64,000 nt of DNA from Paucibacter sp. TC2R-5 (GTDB lineage: Bacteria > Pseudomonadota > Gammaproteobacteria > Burkholderiales > Burkholderiaceae_C). Of the stretch, positions 63,966-64,000 are shown piece by piece (position 1 is the first letter of the stretch; each line of letters starts with the position of its first letter). Location of the stretch: positions 130,015-194,014 of the forward strand of contig NZ_JAJIRQ010000006.1 in NCBI RefSeq assembly GCF_025717605.1, given 5' to 3'. Position numbers and translations under genes: made by a program. A model generated the notes under the pieces. That model was not told where the DNA came from. It searched no databases and was given only the letters and a program-made list of their open reading frames with translations.

Positions 63966-64000
63966 GCCCAACGTTCGAGCTGAGGGGCCGCAGCCAGATG
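63966..64000 (-). repeat. attC 16 (class A), cut by the window edge
   Basis: R' GTTGGGC (minus strand) and the first class A arm are visible. The site and its cassette continue to the right. Confidence 0.85.

Larger units (their letters stand above)
54002..64000 (-). mobile_element. Chromosomal integron cassette array (distal part), fifteen cassettes
   Basis: Fifteen complete attC sites of exactly 111 bp, plus one cut off by the window end, alternate with minus-strand genes. Each site has RYYYAAC and GTTRRRY-type core boxes, a longer spacer after R'' and a short one before R' when read on the minus strand, as in known attC such as that of aadA. Cassette genes follow the same strand with attC at their 3' end. 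In fourteen of fifteen cassettes the R'' box is the exact complement of the R' half at that cassette's own 5' end. No integrase is in the window; it and attI should lie to the right. Orientation means the oldest cassettes are at the left. Confidence 0.95.

Noticed and set aside
54002-64000. CRISPR-like regular repeats
   Set aside because: The repeat unit is 111 bp, imperfectly palindromic, and the spacers are 200-1100 bp genes; this fits integron cassettes, not CRISPR.

Overview
The window looks like the chromosome of a GC-rich betaproteobacterium of the order Burkholderiales, probably the Roseateles/Rubrivivax/Leptothrix side. This rests on the protein family signatures, the division and cell-wall cluster order, the meso-DAP-type MurE, the ruvC context and several PEP-CTERM exported proteins. 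No rRNA, tRNA, CRISPR array or complete insertion sequence was seen.

Region 1 (1-7.9 kb): the 3' end of ruvC, two overlapping genes for bacterial PH-domain membrane proteins, a PEP-CTERM protein, a decayed lamin-tail/calcium-binding exoprotein gene, and a heterodimeric ABC exporter pair of the MdlA/MdlB type.

Region 2 (7.9-29.3 kb, minus strand): an essentially complete dcw operon, mraZ-rsmH-ftsL-ftsI-murE-murF-mraY-murD-ftsW-murG-murC-ddlB-ftsQ-ftsA-ftsZ, followed by an unpartnered sensor kinase and lpxC. Most genes overlap or nearly touch. MraZ-type boxes precede mraZ, a promoter and a strong terminator flank ftsZ, and murD carries two insertions, one made partly of a GC-rich palindrome.

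Region 3 (29.6-39.7 kb): a MOSC/alkyltransferase-like fusion, a beta-lactamase-fold lipoprotein, a two-component pair, and a lipid-flavoured group (LplT, GT4 glycosyltransferase, a small membrane protein, a class III aminotransferase and a phosphatidylserine decarboxylase homologue).

Region 4 (39.7-52.5 kb): a minus-strand set of exported proteins (small GRLEHV-type protein, 932-residue PEP-CTERM repeat protein, beta-helix protein, STN-like anchored protein, second PEP-CTERM protein) divergent from a winged-helix/STAND regulator. A LysE exporter and a giant beta-propeller sensor kinase follow.

Region 5 (52.8-64.0 kb): a two-gene operon of unknown function under a near-consensus LexA box, then the distal end of a large chromosomal integron. 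Fifteen complete attC sites, each exactly 111 bp, plus one cut by the window edge, separate fifteen minus-strand cassettes. In 14 of 15 cassettes the R'' box is the exact reverse complement of the R' half at that cassette's own 5' end, which is what circularisation of each cassette predicts. The integrase and attI should lie beyond the right edge. Recognisable cassette products are a VanX-like D,D-dipeptidase with a DUF1311/LprI-like partner, a C45-type acyltransferase/hydrolase and an alpha/beta hydrolase. The rest are unknown and rich in signal peptides and membrane segments. This array is the most interesting part of the window.
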